Assembly: GCA_013396915.1 (NCBI GenBank)
Contig: VWZL01002016.1
Coordinates: 124,001 to 188,000, forward strand
DNA from: Stercorarius parasiticus
Lineage: Eukaryota > Chordata > Aves > Charadriiformes > Stercorariidae
Reading direction: 5' to 3'
DNA: 64,000 nucleotides
Shown: positions 23,901-36,629 of the stretch, piece after piece
Layout of the letters: each line of letters starts with the position of its first letter
Position numbering within the stretch: the stretch's first letter is position 1
Notes under the pieces: generated by a model
What the model was told of the DNA's origin: nothing
What the model saw: the letters and a program-made list of their open reading frames with translations, nothing else
Databases searched by the model: none
Program-made: the position numbers and the translations under genes

Positions 23901-26800
23901 GCAGAAGAAACATTTCAAAATGTGCCAGAAATGTGGGAGTTCCCTTGGAGGAAGTCAATAAGACTTGAAATGGGTTCTTTTTTGGGGGGGTAAAATGCTC
24001 CATTAGAAATTTTCATTTACTTATTGAAAACTCAGTAACAAAGTATATTTTGGTAACTACCTAAAACAATGCAGGCCTAAATTTAGTGTGTCATGTGTTA
24101 AAGAAAAAATGAATAGAAAATTACTGTGAGGTCAGTTATTCACAAAAAAAAGCACTCAAGCAGTTAAAAAGATTTCTGACAGAAGAAGTTGACGTGAAAA
24201 ATGTCAGTGAAACATAATTGGGAGGCAGGGAATTAATCTCAATAACATTTCACATATGGAGAAATAGAAGTAAAATTAATGGCACAAAAAATTATCATAG
24301 TTGGGGGAAAAACTTGGAGGTTTTCAGTTCTACACTGAGAGCACTAACTCAGGAACTAAAATGAAGAGTGGGAAAGTGCTGTTATTGTGAGCCAGAACGA
24401 CCAAGCAGTAACAAAACAGGTTTCCTCTGCATCCATATTTCAGTTTGAGTATTCAGGATAGTTTTCCTCCCATGTCATCGAAAATCCAAATTTCCCAGTT
24501 CATGTCCTGTAGCTAGGACTGCCTCTACTGCAGTGCCAAAATGGCAGGAAAGGACAGGGATACGGTTGTCTTGCTTTGGATTTGGCAGATCCAGAGGAAA
24601 AGAAGGAAACTGAGCAATTTGGAAACCTGTGTGTCAGAAAAACCCATGCCTAAAATCCTTTAGATCCATCTTTTCCCCCGTACAATCTCTTACCTCTTCC
24701 CCACTTCTATATTCACCTTCCAAAACCTCCTCTTCTCTCTAAAATTGAGGTGTTTTTCCTCCTGTCCTCCAGATTACATCTCAGTGCTTTGACATTACAT
24801 GTTCTTACTATAGGATGTCTTCTCTTCCCTTCAAATAACCTCATCTGGCTTTGCAATTCCCAGACTCTTCACGCTCCCAACAAGCTCTGGGGCAAGTAGT
24901 AGTTTATGGAGGAAAAAGATTAGTTTTTCCCTGTATGTGACAATTCGCAATCATCTAAATCTGTAATTTAGCTTTTACATGTTCAATATGTAAACTTTTG
25001 TGGAAATGTTCTTCCTTGTAAATATAGGGATTTGTGGGAAGGTTTCCTCTTTCGGTGGTGATAATTCCAATAGCAATTTTGTAATGCAGAGGAAAACGAA
25101 AGGGAATGACAACATGATTTTTAAACCTGGATAATACCCTTGAAGGTAAGGTTTTGACTTGGTACAATTCCCACATGCACAGACAGAGAATGGCTCAGGT
25201 CTTGAGAATGGTTGGAAGTCTTTCCTTTCTGGTTGCAAGTCAGCAATGTCCTCATTTTGGTGCAAGTGGTGCCCAAATTGAGAAGTTATCTTTATCTGTT
25301 GTATCTTTATCTTCTCATAAGTCGCAGAGGTAGGCTTCATCATTTCAGGCTGGCTTTGTAAAAGGGAGGACCCTACGTGGGATTTCATGCCAAATTAAGG
25401 AACAGGAGTTATAGAAGAAATGCAAAAGCATTCTGGCTGTGTTTATTGCCTGCATGGCAAGATGCCAAACATGATGAAGGTAAATGCTTTGGAAGGTGTC
25501 AAAATGCTCCTGATGCACAGAGAGGTGTTATGCGGGCATCTAAGCAGACGGAAAGCTAGGTGAAACAGGTGAACAGGAAAAGCTAGGTGAAAGCAGCACC
25601 CATCAGACTGGTCTGTGAAGGGGAGCTCCAGTGGGACCAGCCTTCTGTCACCACCTCTGCTGCTACTGCTACCCAGAAAAACAGGCTTCACATACAGGCG
25701 TAAGAAGTAGCACTGACCATGATGGAAATGAAGGGGTGAGGGAACAGAGTCCAGGAGCTAGAGTACCAAGGAGGAGAAGCTGCTCAAGTAAGAGGTGGGT
25801 ATCATGTCGTCATGCTGTGGTTTCTATTCCTTTCTTATTTCTTATTCTAATTTCTAAAAATTAGAAAATTACTGTGCCCTGTCATGCTGGACGCATGAAC
25901 CTTGGGAATCTTGTCAATTGTTTCCACCCTTTCAGCTATGTTGGACTAAATTACAATTGAAGCAGTGAAATTTTGTAATGACATCTGGAGGATATTGGTT
26001 TTCTCTGGTTCAGAATACAAAGCAAAGTTATGTTCCAGTGTGGAAGGAAGCAGTTCCTCCTTCTTTCTAAGCATGCAGTAGGTGTTAGAAGCTGTCATAA
26101 ACTTAGAGAATCTAGCTTTAAGTTACAGAACAGCAATATGATGTGAGCAATCTTCAAATTATCATGTCTGGTAAGTCTTCAGAACTGATTGCACAGTATC
26201 TTCCATGCAGTGGCTGGATGTGGTAATTATTACTGTATCATTACAACATAAATACATGATTGGTCTGTCCTCCAAGATGGGAGTTCAGTTCAGTGAAATT
26301 ATAGTTACCAGGGAGGAGCGATTGCCTAGATTCACACACGATCTTAGCAAATTCTAGTGACTGTGTAAAGTTGCATAATTGCATTCAGTTATTCAGCAAT
26401 ATTTTTTTACAGTAATTTCTGCTTACTGCTATGTAATTGTGACATAATTACATGGTTATTCCACCTTATAAAAGAAAGCAAGCCATTAAGGTTCAGAGCT
26501 TGCTTCACAGTCCCTGCTTAGCTTTAAGCAGAGGAATAACCCTAGACAAACTCAATGTGGCTTTCCCAGGGCTTGATGCTAAACAGGGCTGGGGCACAAC
26601 AACATGCAGTGTGCCAGATTTCTAAACTGCCTTTGAGTCTAAGCAGGGAAAGTCAATCTCATTTTGGATTTTTAGCTCACTTAAATGTATTGATCTCCAT
26701 ATACAGATGTGAGCACAATTTGGTCCATTTCCAATGCGGAACAATTGGGCGGAAAAAGGTGAGGAAAAAAAGAATGCAGAAAGTACATAGTTTAGATTAT
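20955..26800. other. unique sequence, no gene seen
   Basis: No recognisable exon or repeat was found. The longest frame is 137 codons (24975-25388, minus) with no domain. The segment at about 23635-23790 is AT-rich, repeat-free and rich in TAAT/ATTA cores, and could be non-coding conserved DNA, but nothing visible proves it. Confidence 0.5.
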
Positions 26801-26804
26801 CCAT

Positions 26805-26821
26805 ATGTGTGTGTGTGTGTG
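26805..26821 (+). repeat. (TG)n microsatellite
   Basis: About eight uninterrupted TG dinucleotides. It is a short simple repeat, likely variable in length between individuals. Confidence 0.95.
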
Positions 26822-27146
26822 CCTTACTTTAGCTCGACTTTCATTTAAATTCATTTACCTTTGAAATAAAATGTGGGAAAGCACTTGCAAACCCCCCCCA
26901 GTCATTTTGTGAGTGCTGCCATCACCATTGGCGAGGAAGCTCACTGTGCCCCAAACTGCTCAGAGATTGCTTGTTTTGCTGGTGCTGCAAGATCCTTATG
27001 TCTGATGGACTATGTTGGGCTCAGGACCACCGTTCTTTTGAACCACTTTCATTTTGTCTGCAAGGAATTGTAACAAGTCTTTTTGTTATGTATAGGCTGG
27101 GACAGGGCAGCAGTGGAATTTGTGTCCCCCTCTCTGTCCCTGGACA

Positions 27147-27225
27147 GGCAGCTGCATGCCCAACTTGGTGTCATCTGCAAACTTACTGTGGCTGCACTCG
27201 ATCCCCTTGTCTAGATCAGTCCTTT
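27147..27225 (-). mobile_element. CR1 LINE internal fragment, old
   Basis: The plus-strand text cccaacttggtgtcatctgcaaacttactg, then gctgcactcgatccccttgtctagatcagt, is the reverse complement of a CR1 ORF2 segment around the FADD box (compare cagctttgtgtcatcggcaaacttgctgagg in the young copy, about 9645-9675). Both edges fade into unique sequence. It is a short relic without a 3' end. Confidence 0.75.
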
Positions 27226-27229
27226 CTTA

Positions 27230-30200
27230 GCTACACAAAGCTGAGTGTCCTCAACTTTTCAGCACTGGTATATGTCCTATAATCTTTCAAGATTCTTCTT
27301 TGAGATGGCGGTCAATTGCCTTTGCTTTCTTGGGCAGCCCACAGGTATAGACACTTTCCTTTTGATTGACAAGTATCAGAGCAAATGGGAATGTCAAGCT
27401 GGGCTGAGGGAACTCTGTTCCCTGGCATTTTAATATTTTTTTGTTGTTGATACTATATTTCTTTGAGGTTTGACTTTTCAAATTAGGGAATATGTAAAAA
27501 CCAAATGTATTAACTACGTCCGGCAGAAAAATATTCAGATCTGAGGTGGCTAAGACTCTTGTTAAAATGGATCTTCTGCCTTCTTGATTCACATGAGACT
27601 ATCAAAAAGTTCTATCAGGAACAAGAAACAACATGATACTATTGACTTTATTTTCTCTAAGATTTGGAAAGCTCTAAAGATATGGAAATACAATGCTATT
27701 TATGATAACACATTGTTCTCAACGTAATTGTGGTTCTCGGGAGGAATTTAAATTTGCCGTCTGTACACTGCTCTCTTGCTACAGCCTCCAGAGGCTAAAT
27801 GGGCAGGCAGGCACATCTATGGCAAGTGACTTAAAGAGACTAACTAGTAACTAGTCTGGAGAAGCAATTCATGACAGGCCAATAACTGCCAAAGATATTT
27901 TAAACGATCACAGTGTGGTTTTTCTTTGCTCCTTGCTCATGACATTTCTGTGCCAGTGGTCCCAACTGGAAGATTTGAAATGAATAATAAGGCAGGCACA
28001 GGTGAGCATTGCTTTTTGTGGCCTTTGATAAGTATAGCTCTGCTCTCCTGAGGAAACATTACTCTGGTCTTTCTTGCTTGAGCAAACCTCAAATAAAGGT
28101 AAGCAAATACGAAAATAAAGCTTATTTTACATCGGTAAGTTCAGTGAGGTGTTTCAGTGCAAACTACCTGTTCTTCTGACGTTCTGAACTTTGAAATAAA
28201 GAGGAATTCATCTTTATTTTTCTAGCATCAGCAGCTGATGTGAATAGCTCAGGACTGCACCAAAGACTGCCACCCAAACTGAGAGAAGAGCAAAGAACAT
28301 GCAGAGATCAGTGTAATCTATTGATTTTAACGGACTGGTTAGAGCTGTAGAGGATTGTAAAGGAAAGTAATTTTATTAGATGTCACCATTCTGCTGTGAT
28401 CCTCACTTCAGACTGAAATGAGTCTGGTCCCAAAGTGACGGTGTCTCATTTTAATCACGTTTGTAGGTGCAATAGGACGCATGAAGTTCTCTGTATTTTC
28501 TTCTGTATGTTAGAGAAATTATTCCCCACCTTCTTTTTTTGACTTTCATATATTACCCCTTCCTCAGGTTTTGCTCAGAGCCATTGAAAGTGAATGACTC
28601 CACCATTAGCACACCTCTGCTCCTGCCTCCTACTACATTGAATCAAAGTGCATAAAACCGTATAGCAATTTGTTCCCAGCCCTGTGACCTTCAGTGTTGC
28701 CCTGGAGCGTAGATGAGCTGAGCATGATGGCTGGAAAGAGAAAGCATGAGGTGGGATAAAGTCAAATGCTGCGTAGGAGCCCAAAAGGAGCTGTAAAAAT
28801 GTGGTCACTTAAAAGTGCAAATCTGGTTTATTTTTCAAGTATTAAAAACAGACATTGCCTTTGGCAGCAGTTTGGAGAAATGTGTCTTAGCAAATTTCCT
28901 GACTGAACCAAAGAATTATTCAACATTACTTAAAGACTTGAAGCTATGGCCTAAATAGTAATTAACATACTTGTTATTGGCATTGATGCTTTTCTCTGCA
29001 GGAAGCAGATTTATCAGAAAGTGATAAAAAGTTTAATTTTTCAACAGTCCTGAAAGTCATTTGAGGATATTGTTTTGTTTTCTTTTTTACTGTCATGTCA
29101 TTCACTGTTCAGAGTTCTACTAATGTTACCCGTCCAAATACAGAGAGACAAAACTAGTCAGAGATCTAGGAGTATTTCAGTGCAGTTGGCATTGCAGAAA
29201 GCCATTGAGATTAAATGGTGATCCATAAAGGATGCTCTGTAATCCCAAAGAGATGTGTGTCAGTGGAAGCAATGAACCACACTGACATTTTTACTGATGG
29301 TGATGGCTGGTATTCAGAGTATTTAGCATTTGGCAGCAATCAGAGGGCAACCAAGGCAGCAGTGAAATTTGGAACCATCCAAAAACTTACTTCTGTACCT
29401 TTGTTATGAAGCTGACAAGCTGGAATTCATGGTTTGTCTGGTGATCAGCTGCCTTGAAGGGGGGAAATGAATCAGACTTTTTCTATGACACAGTGTTTTC
29501 TTACATTATATATGGTCTGTCCTGTGGCACTTAGTTTCAGACAGTGCTTCGGCCTCACATTCGTCTTCCCAAATCCATACCATAGCTCAGACAGATGTCT
29601 CAGGAGCCTTATCCAGAAATTGGAGGAAAAGAAAACAAAGAAAGAAGAAAAAACTTGATTTGTGGAAGGAATCTTTTGATCCTTATAGTTCTCCTCTTTA
29701 GAAGGTCTAAGATACGCAAACGTATACGATTTCATTTAAAGAAGTAAAAATCTTCTTAAATATTCTCACAGCAATGGTTAAGGAATTAATGAAATTCATT
29801 AAGAAAAAAGATTAGAAGAATTAAATAGCATACAGCTTTGTGAAAAGCAGTGGACAAGAGGGGTGGCCAGAGTATGATGTTCTGAAGATATTTTCCTCTT
29901 ATACTGGAATGAAAACCAAACCTTCTGGGAAGTAAACTATATCAAAATATCTGCTTTCAGGGGAAAAAGGTTTATTTATCTATTTGCCTTTGATGTGCAA
30001 AATCAGACTCAAGACTTTCCAGTGCCCAATTAAGAGTAGATTTTTCAGGTGAAATCCATCTCAGCACAGGCAGGAAACTGTGTCTTCCATCCTGGTGCCT
30101 GAAACGCTGAAAAGCAAGTAGTGAGGGATAGAGAGCGAGAGTAGGATTTACTTCATCTACTTGAGACACCAACAAGGTATATGTCTTCATGTGAACTAAT

Positions 30201-31785
30201 GGCTCCCCTTATAATCAGAAGAGTTTTCAGGCAGAGAGTAATATAGGTGTTTCTGAAATGTAATTCACTTGCCGTAATTAGGTCTCTATGTTAGGATGTT
30301 TGCCTTAGGATCCATACCCATTCCTCAAAAGTGAGGTGGCACTGAGACTCCAGTGTTTGTTTTCAATATGTGGTTATATATTTGAAACAAGTATGTATTT
30401 CAAGTTCATGCACAAAAAGGACTAGATTCTGAAATCTTCCTCAGATAAGACCTCATTCCCCACCAGGTAGAGAGAAGTTCATCACTTCAATTTCATTGTG
30501 TCTTCCTCAGTCTGTGAAAGCACATAAATAATTAATTCAGATGGAAACATCTGCTAGGTGAGCATCTAAATTTAAGTCAGGTATTTAAGATCCAAAGCTT
30601 CTCTTTCAAACCTCTAGAAGAAAAAATTATCTTCTATGAATATTTTATTGAACCCAATACTACTGCAAACAAGGCACCAAAGAAATAGCAAGATTTCGTC
30701 AAAGCTTCAGCTTCATGAACATTTTCCGACTAGATCACTTTGAAAAGATGTAATTCTATGAGCTGACAAAATTCATCTGTGTCCTTCCCCTCACACAAAC
30801 AAAAATTGCTGTGGGTTGGAAGTATAATGTGTTGAGGCGGTGGGGGGAAAGCAGCTGTGCTCTTCTCTCTGTAGCATTTTACCCATCCTCATGGAAACAC
30901 CTTTATGAGGGCTGCCTGGCTCCAGGCTTGGGAAAAGAGATCAGGCCAGCGCAAAGAGCGGTTGAAATAAATGTACCACATCGTCCTGCAGAGTGTCTGC
31001 TTTGCTACCGCTTACCTTCTTCCTCTTCAGTCGTGAAGAAAGTAAGAGACAGAACGTATTACACCCGCTATTTTATTGCCTTTGTAAGTGATATTTTTTC
31101 TGTTTGGTAAAAATGTGTGTTATTGTTTATTTTTAAATTCCTCTGCCAGGCTGACATCACGCCCTGCACATTATGAGAAAAAATACTGCAGGGATTTTTC
31201 TTTTTTTTCATACTTTCCAGAGAATGTAGTGTTGCAACTACTGGCAGGTTGCACACACAAACAGCAAACGGGTGCTACCATATTTAACTCCTCATTGGAC
31301 CGTTTAACTCCACACAGTAGTTTTTTTCTCTTTTTTTTTTTTCTTAAAAGGTACTGTTTGTGAAAGGTGCCAGTCAGCCACCAATGTGATCTCCACTTGA
31401 AATCTCAGCTCCTAGAATACCACTCTTTTCATCTACTACCAAACACCCCAAGTTTCTCAGATTCAGCCTCAGGGAATGAATAAAATGAATAAGTCTTTAG
31501 CTCATAACTCGTTCTCCCGCCCAGCTACTCCCTTCAGTAGCCCTGGCCTGCTCCCTCTAGTCCAGCTACTTCCTCCTGCCCCTGGCTCCCCACAGTCCTG
31601 TCTTGCTTTTTCTCTTGCCCCTCAGTGTGCCTTATCAGCCCTCCTTTGATTCCAAAACTTGACACTAAAGTTACTATTTTGGGGATTGCTTTCTAATTTT
31701 AATGTGGACTTGAAAACAGTCTGACTGTTACCCTGAGTGGCTTTCATTCATATTGAGGAATATGAAGGAATGAGGAATGAAAGAC
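27230..31785. other. unique sequence, no gene seen
   Basis: AT-rich, with no frame longer than 101 codons and no recognised repeat. Nothing here supports a gene. Confidence 0.55.
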
Positions 31786-31789
31786 TGGA

Positions 31790-34700
31790 TATATTCTTTT
31801 TTTTTTTTTCTCAGTGATTTGTTGTAACATAGTCCCCGAACACCACAAATTCTTCTTCAGGTTGGTCCTCATGGCTCGCTTAGGAAGGGAAGTGTTTTCC
31901 ACCTTAGATGCTGCCTTAGATCCCTCTGTTTGTTTAGCTGTGTCAACCTGTAATCTGCTGGGATTATTCCGAGAGTATAATAAAGTCCTTAGGAGTCTGT
32001 GCTCCACCTTGTGTGAGCTCTGCTCAAGAAGGTTTTATTCACATGATACACCAAAGTGCAAAGAAAAGAGACAAATCCCTGAGGGGCCTGAAAGCAAAAA
32101 CTGATGGGGACAGGGCCAGTGACACAAACAGTATCTCAGGCTTGGTTTCATCCTCCACTGTTGTGATGTCTTCAGTGTTGAGAAAACAGACAGCAATAAA
32201 CCTGAGGTTTCTATAGAAATTTGACAGTATCTGCTCCCCCCGTCCACTCTGAGATCAGTTGACCTCTGTAGTTTTTCAGAGAAGTGACTGTAATAAGCAC
32301 AGACCAAGGGAGAAAAAATGTTCCTCTCAGTTCCAACGTCTGTATCTTATCACTTTAAGAAAAGCTTTAGAAAGAAACTTAATACGTTGGAACAAGCAAC
32401 CAGATCTCGCAATTAACTCCACAGTCAGTGAGACCCTGCGCAGGCCCAAGAGGCTGGGGAGGGAACCTCTAATGACCTGGCTGCAGACCAAGATCAAAAG
32501 ACGTTTACCTTTTATTTCATGTGACATAAAGCTAATGCAATGTTTTAGAGATGGTGTTGAACCAAAACATTGGCTCTGTGCCCCATTTGAGCACACAACA
32601 AATCAGAATCTAAACTCAGAATTAAGCTCTGAAATTTACGGCCGTTTTTTATTGGTATGCTGGAGAGGACAAAAATCCCAGCTATAAACCACTGAGCGTT
32701 GGAGGAGAGTTATCTCCCAGATCAAGACCTTGACTCTGCATCTTGCATATAGCTCAAAGTTTGCTTGCTCATTTCCCACGAAAGTCATCTTTGGCTGCGT
32801 CTGTATTGGTAAATTAAAGGTGCTTGGGACAGTTCTCTGGCACTGAGCCCAACCCACATGTGAGAGCCTGTGTCCACATCATTAGCTGCTCTTGCCCTCC
32901 AGAACAGGATGGCTGCATCCCAAACCATCCATTTGAAATGATCCTTGGCCCACTGCGGGGGTGCTTGCACAGCCCACCCTTGGAAAAGGGCCTGGATAAC
33001 CCCACCTGCTAAGATAAGCATGTGGCTGTAAACAGCATGTGTGGATCGAATACACAAAGCCGCCCCAAAACCCATCGTGTTAAAGAGGAAGATGACCATA
33101 AACCAGAGTAAACAGCAACCAAGGAATTACAAAGAGACTTTTGAAACAAAGAAGGAATCAACTTGAAAGGAAATATAAAAGAGGCATCTCAATTTGTAAG
33201 AGGGTAGGAGATCTTGACGTGGAAACAGCACTCATCAAAACCTGGTGTGCCACCTCTGGAGACACCCTGCAGCACCCTGAGCTGGGGCAGGACAGGCAGA
33301 GCAGCCAACACCCGGCCACTGGGCAGGCAGCGAGGGAGCCCACCACAGCTGCCCACCCTGACCTCCTGGGGCATCGGTGGGTTGCAGGGAGCAGCAGGGC
33401 TAGGTGGACAGCTGGACATCCCCCCTGGCTACCGAGTATGCGCATGTTGGCATGTGCATGTGAGTTTAAAGCTTCTTGGGATTAGGCCTGGAAGGGTGCT
33501 GAGAGGTTTGTAGGCGTTTATTAGCATTTTAGAGATGTCTAGCACTGTGATTTATCTGTTGTATTACTGATATAGATCCTGAATGTGTACTCCGCTGACT
33601 GGTGCTTAATTACTATCATAAACAACAAACCACTGCAGTCCTGATTTGACTTAAACTTTGTGAACTCGGTGGTTTTCCCCTGCGACAGCTTGTGCTAACC
33701 CTTGAACTGCGTGTGGATGTTGTCTGCAGGAGTGCTGGCTGTCCCAGTGAAACAGGGCCAGGGACTCGTCTAACACTTCTAACAGTATGGATAATCAATT
33801 TGCAGGGCCCAGGAACATTTACTGACCCTGTCTAATTTACCAGTATGGAGGTGGCCTATATTTTTCTCATGAGAGGGCCAGCATCCTATCTGCAACATGT
33901 ACTTCATTTGTTCCCTTGGAGATGTTCTCCCACTAAAGGCCAGGAAAGAAGTGGTATCTGTAAGAGTAACGTAAGTACTTGTACGGATGTAAAAAAGCCT
34001 GGAGCACCTTTTGGTTTAAGTGAAATGCAGCAATTGTGGAAATTAGCACACCATCAGCTGGTGAGCAGTGAGAGAGTTATGTACACCGGTCCTTCACCTT
34101 TCTGTCCTCACCAGATCTTTAATGCTTCTTTGTTTACATAGTTTTATATTAAAACTATAATGCCAGTTTGGACCCAGTACTGCTATGATGGAGGCTAGAA
34201 GTTCACATCCATAACTCCACAAGATTTTGGTGTCACTCCCTGCACAGTCTGTGCATGGCAATCCAATCTGACAGTGGTGGCACAGAGCCCCTGTAATACT
34301 GGTACAAGCAATTTTAATGCAAGTTACTCATGGGGAGAGCCAGCTTGCCTTCCTTTGGCATCTAATTCAGTGTGTAGGGAGGTGATGGTAGAAAAGAAAT
34401 CTCCTGACTCCACTAATGAGGGAGGAGGCAGCACCTTGGAGACCCCCCAGAAGAAGAGCAGGTACTCAGTTTGGGTGTCGGGGCAGGCAGGCAGAATTTT
34501 CCCCCGGAGACTCCCGGAGACGTTTTCCCTCCACTGGGCGGGCAGCAGTGCTTGACTACCTGCCTCAAACCTTGGCACAAGTTCATTGCAGGCAGACTCC
34601 ATCTCAGCCGGTGATTCCTTTGGGTCTGATCTAACACCTAGTAAAGAAATTGGAAATTATCCCACTCGTTCCATTGACTTTCATAGGCTTTTTTTACATC

Positions 34701-34800
34701 TGCCCGTCTCCATTTCTTCTCTCTTGTGATTAATACAGAGTGCAAGAGAGGATAAAACATTTAAATACAAACATTCTCACATGAAGACCAGTATTTTCTT
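31790..34800. other. unique sequence, no gene seen
   Basis: A strong T-rich tract ending in ctcag (about 31792-31813) resembles a splice acceptor and is followed by about 97 open codons on the plus strand (to 32104). No branch point, donor or protein family could be recognised. Other frames up to 142 codons (32259-32687, plus) have no domain. The 33240-33430 part is locally GC-rich without CpG clustering. Confidence 0.45.
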
Positions 34801-34804
34801 TTTT

Positions 34805-34827
34805 GGGGGGATGGGGGGATGGGGGGG
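34805..34827 (+). repeat. G6-AT-G6-AT-G7 tract (potential G-quadruplex)
   Basis: Three long G runs are separated by AT dinucleotides. Each run of six or seven can supply two G-triplets, so a four-stranded G-quadruplex is possible on the plus strand. It lies in unique AT-rich sequence with no visible gene. Confidence 0.85.
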
Positions 34828-34880
34828 CAAAGACAGCAAAGTGCCTTTCCAGACTACTTCAGTAGTGACAATTGCTTGCT

Positions 34881-34912
34881 CTTCAGCCCCATCTAAGGAA
34901 TACAGGGCTGTG
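34881..34912 (+). repeat. 32-bp dispersed repeat, copy A
   Basis: This 32-bp segment matches 36593-36624 at 31 of 32 positions: cttca, one mismatch, then 26 identical bases (ccccatctaagg plus aatacagggctgtg). No similarity is visible outside the block. The source of the pair is unknown. Confidence 0.85.
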
Positions 34913-35002
34913 CAGAAACAGCCGGGCTGGCTCTGAAGGAAATATTTGGACTAATAATGGACTAATATTTGTGGCTGCTTTAATTGCATGTCATTTAGAG
35001 TC

Positions 35003-35039
35003 ACAGTCATAAAGTGTAAAGCAACAGTCATAAAGTGTA
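35003..35039 (+). repeat. tandem duplication, 21-bp period
   Basis: The 16-mer acagtcataaagtgta occurs at 35003-35018 and again at 35024-35039, separated by 5 bases. It is a simple local duplication. Confidence 0.9.
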
Positions 35040-35446
35040 GCGCAGTATTTTAAATCTGGGTATTCTCAGCAGGGACTCAATGCAGTCTAGGAGAAGCAGG
35101 TAGAATAAAAACCATATCTTGCACATTCTTTACTGCCCTTCTATGGCATGTAAGACTACAGTAAGATTCTCCTATTGTTCAGGAAAATAAAAAAAAAATT
35201 GGGTTCCCAAAATTCTGACATATTAACTAATGTTTAAAATAATAGTGCTGAGGTGAAATCACACGTTATCAGTGACTGTATTGTTAAGTCTGCTTTGGTA
35301 TATAGCCTGACCTAAATTCTTTCCACTTGCTCTCTTTATGAATTTAAGGCTAGCTCTACGTTTGGGCATGACATCACCACACCGAACTTGCTGTCTGCAT
35401 CCAGATCCTTGAAGTGTCTACTCACCTAATGGCCACTGAGGAGCAC

Positions 35447-35490
35447 GGCTCCCATTTAAATTAATGAAAGTTAGGCTCCCAAATAGCTTT
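35447..35490 (+). repeat. possible ancient sauropsid repeat fragment
   Basis: The segment ggctcccatttaaattaatgaaagttaggctcccaaatagcttt resembles, from memory, a common sauropsid interspersed repeat (gctcccattgatttcaatgggagttaggcacctaaatacctttg). It is short and diverged, and the family is not assigned. Confidence 0.35.
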
Positions 35491-36592
35491 TTAATGCACG
35501 CATTTAAGTGCCATTGGTGAGCCTGCTGTAACTTGCAGAGAAGGAGTGCAAGTCAGACAATACACCATGACAATAAAGTCACAGCCAATTGTTGAAGTGA
35601 TATCATCCTCAAAAAATAATAGTTAAATGTTTCGGGCTGTATCTGGAAAGGAGTTGGATGCTTCCTTGCATGGTGAATGGGGGAGTTAAAGCTTCAGCTG
35701 GGATTCACAACCAGCCACTAACTGAGCGGGGACATGCCTACACCGTTCATTTGGAAAAGCTGACATCTCCCCTATTCACAGGCTAGGCACTCATCTTCAG
35801 CCTATGCAGGACTGAATTTAATAACCCAAGTCTTCTTTTTAAACCGAGGTATCAAAATCACCTCATTTAGCAATAAGTGGTTGTCTCACTCTTTTTGTCT
35901 GAATTATGGCCAGCAGTGGTGGCACTCATGTTTCATGCTATGCATTAGTCTGCATAACGATCCTGGCTCTCTGGACTATTCCTGGATTTTAGCAAATGAT
36001 CGTCTACTGAAAAATGCACCAGAAGCCCAGACCACAGTGACCAGGATCAAATTTGCCCCTCCAGCTGCATGTTTTTTCCACTACGCAATGCAGCCAGACT
36101 TGTGTCTCTGGACCATGACTCCTACGCTCGTCACAGTGGCTCAGCTGTAGCAATAGGGCAGTACTGCCTTACAAATTGGATATAAACTCCATGGGTTCAA
36201 TCTCAAAAAGCTCTGGAGAGGCTGGAGTCCAGGTTTCCCCTTTATGGGTGAGTACTCCAACCAGCAGACTCATAAGCAAAAGGTCTCCTTGCCTGTTTCT
36301 TTTTTAAAAGGAAGATTGGTAGTGGTGACTTGCTTTCAGGGTAAAAAAGAGGCATCCAGCACTGATGTGGACAGCAAGGCTTTGGAGAAATGCAGGTGCC
36401 TGAACTTGACTTTAAGCAGCTTTTAAACTTTCTGGATTTTTTTTTTTCCTTCCCTCCCAGACTTTATAACCTTTTATCAACTAGTTTGGAGTCTTATATG
36501 CATAAACTAGTATTACTGGGGTCATAAACCCATCTTCAGTCATTTTAGTGTCCAAGTTTGGAACTTACACATCTTGCCTTAAGTTACTTATG

Positions 36593-36624
36593 CTTCATCC
36601 CCATCTAAGGAATACAGGGCTGTG
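36593..36624 (+). repeat. 32-bp dispersed repeat, copy B
   Basis: Partner of 34881-34912 in the same orientation, 1.7 kb downstream, with one mismatch in 32. The flanks differ. Confidence 0.85.
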
Positions 36625-36629
36625 GACAA

